Source: Ktedonobacterales bacterium (lineage in GTDB: Bacteria > Chloroflexota > Ktedonobacteria > Ktedonobacterales > JADMIN01). From it: a stretch of DNA of 7,444 nucleotides. The DNA is taken from positions 1-7,444 of the forward strand of contig JADMIN010000110.1 of assembly GCA_015478575.1 (NCBI GenBank), in the 5' to 3' direction. The position numbers were made by a program, and so were the translations under genes. Positions 5,315-7,444 of the stretch are shown here, piece after piece; position 1 is the first letter of the stretch; each line of letters opens with the position of its first letter. Under the pieces are notes generated by a model. The model did not search any database. It saw nothing but the letters and a program-made list of their open reading frames with translations, and had not been told where the DNA came from.

Positions 5315-6379
5315 ATGCCTTTTCTTTCGCATGGCCGGTCCCCGGACCGGCCGGGGTTCCAACCGAGAACGGCCCGGCGGGTAGGTGCCGCGCTACTGCT
5401 CATGTCGGCGACCGCCATCGCGGGCTGCGGCACGTCAAAGACGCCAGACATCCTCAATGCGAAGGGGCCAATCGCCGCCAAAGAAGCATGGCTGTTCTGG
5501 CTGATCCTAATCATCGCGACCATCGTCTTTGTCCTCGTCACGGGCGCGCTCCTCTATTCCATCATCCGTTTCCGTGCGCGTCCCGATTCGCCCGCGCCAC
5601 GCCAGTTGGCGGGCAACACCAAGCTGGAGATCGCCTGGACGATCGTGCCCTCCGTCGTGCTCTTCATCGTGCTGGTCGCCACCATCGCCACCATGTTGGG
5701 CCTGGCCCAGCCCACCAACAAACAGGCGCTACGTGTCACGGCCATCGGCCACCAGTGGTGGTGGGAGTTCCAGTACCCCGATCTCAGCATCGTCACGGCG
5801 GATGAGTTACACATTCCCGCTGGCCAAGTCGTACAGATTGATCTGCGGTCCGATAACGTGATCCACAGCTTCTGGGTGCCCCAACTCGGCGGCAAGACCG
5901 ATGTCATCCCCGGCCACAACAACTCGATGTGGCTCCAGGCCGACGCGCCCGGTGGCCCCTACCGCGGTGAGTGCGCGGAGTTCTGTGGCACCCAGCACGC
6001 CAACATGGATTTCACCGTCATCGTTGATTCGGCGAGCACCTTCCAGACCTGGGTCGCCAACCAACAGCTCCCCGCCGCCCCGCCAACGCAGCAGCAGCTC
6101 ACCCAGGGCGCGCGTCTCTTCGCGCAGGGGCAGTGTGTGGGGTGCCACCAGATCAACGGCGTGAATAAGCTCGCTACCGTCATCGGTCCCAACCTGACGC
6201 ACTTCGGCAGCCGCATCCTCATCGCGGGAGGGGTGCTCGAGAATACTCGCGATAATCTGCGCAACTGGATCGCCAACGCCCAGACCGTCAAGAACGGCTC
6301 GGATATGCCGAGCTTCGGCTCAACCTATAGCTCCTCAGATCTCGATGCCCTCGTGGCCTATCTGGAGAGCCTGAAGTAA
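5315..6379 (+). CDS. coxB (ctaC): Cytochrome c oxidase subunit II with fused cytochrome c (caa3 type)
   Basis: The product is 354 residues. An N-terminal export signal ends in lipobox AIAGC (Cys38), so the mature protein is probably a lipoprotein. Two membrane helices follow (about 57-84 and 105-129). The outer CuA domain has its complete ligand set: His184 in NVIHSFWVP and Cys220, Glu222, Cys224, His228 and Met231 in CAEFCGTQHANM. GHQWWWEF (145-152) is the aromatic stretch thought to pass electrons on to subunit I. A C-terminal cytochrome c domain (about 262-354) carries CVGCH (274-278), with Met331 in MPSF as the likely sixth ligand. The fused heme defines caa3 oxidases, which take electrons without a separate soluble cytochrome c. 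The start is the ATG at 5315, with GAGGAT seven bases upstream. coxA follows 99 bases later on the same strand. Confidence 0.95.
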   Translation: MPFLSHGRSPDRPGFQPRTARRVGAALLLMSATAIAGCGTSKTPDILNAKGPIAAKEAWLFWLILIIATIVFVLVTGALLYSIIRFRARPDSPAPRQLAGNTKLEIAWTIVPSVVLFIVLVATIATMLGLAQPTNKQALRVTAIGHQWWWEFQYPDLSIVTADELHIPAGQVVQIDLRSDNVIHSFWVPQLGGKTDVIPGHNNSMWLQADAPGGPYRGECAEFCGTQHANMDFTVIVDSASTFQTWVANQQLPAAPPTQQQLTQGARLFAQGQCVGCHQINGVNKLATVIGPNLTHFGSRILIAGGVLENTRDNLRNWIANAQTVKNGSDMPSFGSTYSSSDLDALVAYLESLK

Positions 6380-6473
6380 CACATGCGGCGGGCGCCGAAG
6401 GGGGCCGCGAAGACGGCGCGTCAGCGCCCGGCCCGCTCCGGCACAATGTCATCCACCTACCTGGACAGAGAGG

Positions 6474-6474
6474 C
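6474..6474 (+). other. Gap between coxB and coxA: no separate promoter seen
   Basis: The bases from 6380 to 6478 hold no gene, no copy of the AGG half-site element and no clear -10/-35 pair, so coxA is probably read through from coxB. GAGAGG (6468-6473) is the coxA ribosome site, five bases before the ATG at 6479, and argues against an in-frame ATG at 6446 that has no such site. Confidence 0.5.
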
Positions 6475-6478
6475 TCTC

Positions 6479-7444
6479 ATGGCAATCGGCAGTGTTGCGA
6501 CACGAGGACGGGCCGTCCGGCGGTCTTGGAAGACCACGCCGCTCGGCTCGTGGCTCACAACCGTTGACCATAAGCGCATCGGCATCATGTATATCTATGC
6601 CGCCTTCATCTTCTTCGTCATCGGCGGCATCGAGGCCCTGCTGATACGCGTCCAGCTCGCCACCCCCAACTCGACGTTCCTGAGTCCAGAGGCCTACAAT
6701 CAGGTCTTCACGATGCATGCGACGACCATGATCTTCCTCTTCGTGATGCCGATCTGGACGGGCTTCGGCAACTATCTCGTGCCGCTCATGATCGGCGCGC
6801 GCGACATGGCCTTTCCGCGCCTCAATCAGCTCGGCCTCTGGCTCTTCCTGGCTGGCGGCCTCGTGCTGAGTTCCAGTTTCCTCTTTGGCGCCGCGCCCAA
6901 CGCGGGCTGGTTCAGCTACGCCCCGCTCACCGAGGGGGCCGCCGGCTGCCTGGCCGTCACCGACGCCACCACCCAGCAGGCCGCATTCAACGCGGCGACG
7001 CACGCGGCCCAGAATCTCGCGCCTTGCTTCTCGCCTGGCCCCAATATGGACTTCTGGATCGTCGGCCTGAACCTGTTGGGCATCGCCTCGATCACCAGCG
7101 GCATCAACTTCATCGTGACCATCCTGCGCATGCGCGCCCCGGGCCTCTCGATCAACCGCATGCCGCTCTTCACCTGGATGACGATGGTGACCTCGTTCCT
7201 GCTGGTCTTTGCCATGCCCAGCCTGACCGTCGCCAGCTTCTTCCTGCTGCTCGACCGCCACCTCGGCACCCACTTCTTCCAAGCGGGCGCGGGCGGCGAC
7301 CCCTTGCTCTGGCAGCACCTCTTCTGGTCGTTCGGCCACCCAGAGGTCTATATCCTGATTCTGCCCGCGTTCGGCATGATCTCCGAGATTCTGCCGGTCT
7401 TCTCAGGCAAGCCCATCTTTGGCTACACCTTTGTGGCCTGGTCG
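6479..7444 (+). CDS. coxA (ctaD): Cytochrome c oxidase subunit I (heme-copper oxidase, A1-like), partial
   Basis: The first 322 codons are present; the frame is still open at the window end, and a typical subunit I would need about 200 more residues. The protein is the catalytic, proton-pumping core that holds heme a and the heme a3-CuB centre. Visible markers are TTVDHKRIG at 27-35, His80 in FTMHATTM as a heme a ligand, GFGNYLVPLMIGARDMAFPR with Asp109 at the D-channel mouth, and WQHLFWSFGHPEVYILILP with CuB ligand His287, Glu289 and cross-linking Tyr291. Glu in HPEVY marks the A1 subgroup. The other CuB histidines and K-channel residues lie beyond the window. An unusual insertion of about 30 residues (153-183) follows APLTE, in the outer loop between helices III and IV, and carries Cys157 and Cys183. 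The start is the ATG at 6479. Confidence 0.96.
   Translation, partial: MAIGSVATRGRAVRRSWKTTPLGSWLTTVDHKRIGIMYIYAAFIFFVIGGIEALLIRVQLATPNSTFLSPEAYNQVFTMHATTMIFLFVMPIWTGFGNYLVPLMIGARDMAFPRLNQLGLWLFLAGGLVLSSSFLFGAAPNAGWFSYAPLTEGAAGCLAVTDATTQQAAFNAATHAAQNLAPCFSPGPNMDFWIVGLNLLGIASITSGINFIVTILRMRAPGLSINRMPLFTWMTMVTSFLLVFAMPSLTVASFFLLLDRHLGTHFFQAGAGGDPLLWQHLFWSFGHPEVYILILPAFGMISEILPVFSGKPIFGYTFVAWS

Noticed and set aside
6449..7339. Minus-strand open frame of 296 codons
   Set aside because: It is antisense to coxA, which is unmistakable, and is dominated by charged low-complexity residues.

Overview
The window comes from a GC-rich bacterium with an aerobic respiratory chain. It holds the start of a caa3-type (A1-like) cytochrome c oxidase locus with its assembly genes. 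A lipoprotein cupredoxin, heme O synthase next to a SCO protein, subunit II fused to cytochrome c, and GTG/TTG starts would all fit a member of the Chloroflexota. That placement is inference from gene content and style; there is no rRNA or other phylogenetic marker to confirm it.

The left half (1-3212) is read on the minus strand. In reading order it holds a 568-residue regulator (1506-3212), a small cupredoxin lipoprotein (712-1140) with a terminator behind it, a compact unit of about 290 bases with a possible 38-residue ORF and a good Rho-independent terminator (281-563), and the first 47 codons of a probable ribosome-maturation GTPase RsgA (1-143). The right half (3471-7444) is read on the plus strand: ctaB (heme O synthase), a SCO/SenC copper chaperone, coxB/ctaC (subunit II with CuA and a fused cytochrome c domain) and coxA/ctaD (subunit I, cut by the window end). 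CtaB starts heme A synthesis, SCO helps load CuA, and CoxB and CoxA are the catalytic core. The lipoprotein cupredoxin may pass electrons to the oxidase, but this is not shown here.

Two things stand out. First, the regulator is built like a histidine kinase joined in one soluble chain to an OmpR/PhoB-type response regulator, but its signalling residues are gone. The phospho-accepting His is Arg, the N-box Asn is Gln, the G1 box is lost, and the receiver lacks its acidic pair and switch Thr. It looks like a pseudokinase-receiver-DNA-binding protein. Second, the regions upstream of ctaB and of coxB share a fixed architecture: four AGG half-sites spaced 11, 21 and 11 bp, the first pair inside an 18-bp near-identical element, followed at exactly the same distance by a TATACT/TATGCT -10 box. 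Direct half-sites 11 bp apart are what OmpR/PhoB-family proteins usually bind, and the gene divergent from ctaB encodes such a protein. I propose that the degenerate regulator controls both oxidase transcription units through this element.

Smaller points of interest are exact 18-bp tandem repeats at the 3' end of the regulator gene, a 14-bp repeat just beyond it, three 17-bp repeats in the coxB leader, a roughly 30-residue Cys-bearing insertion in an outer loop of CoxA, and competing hairpins before the small ORF.
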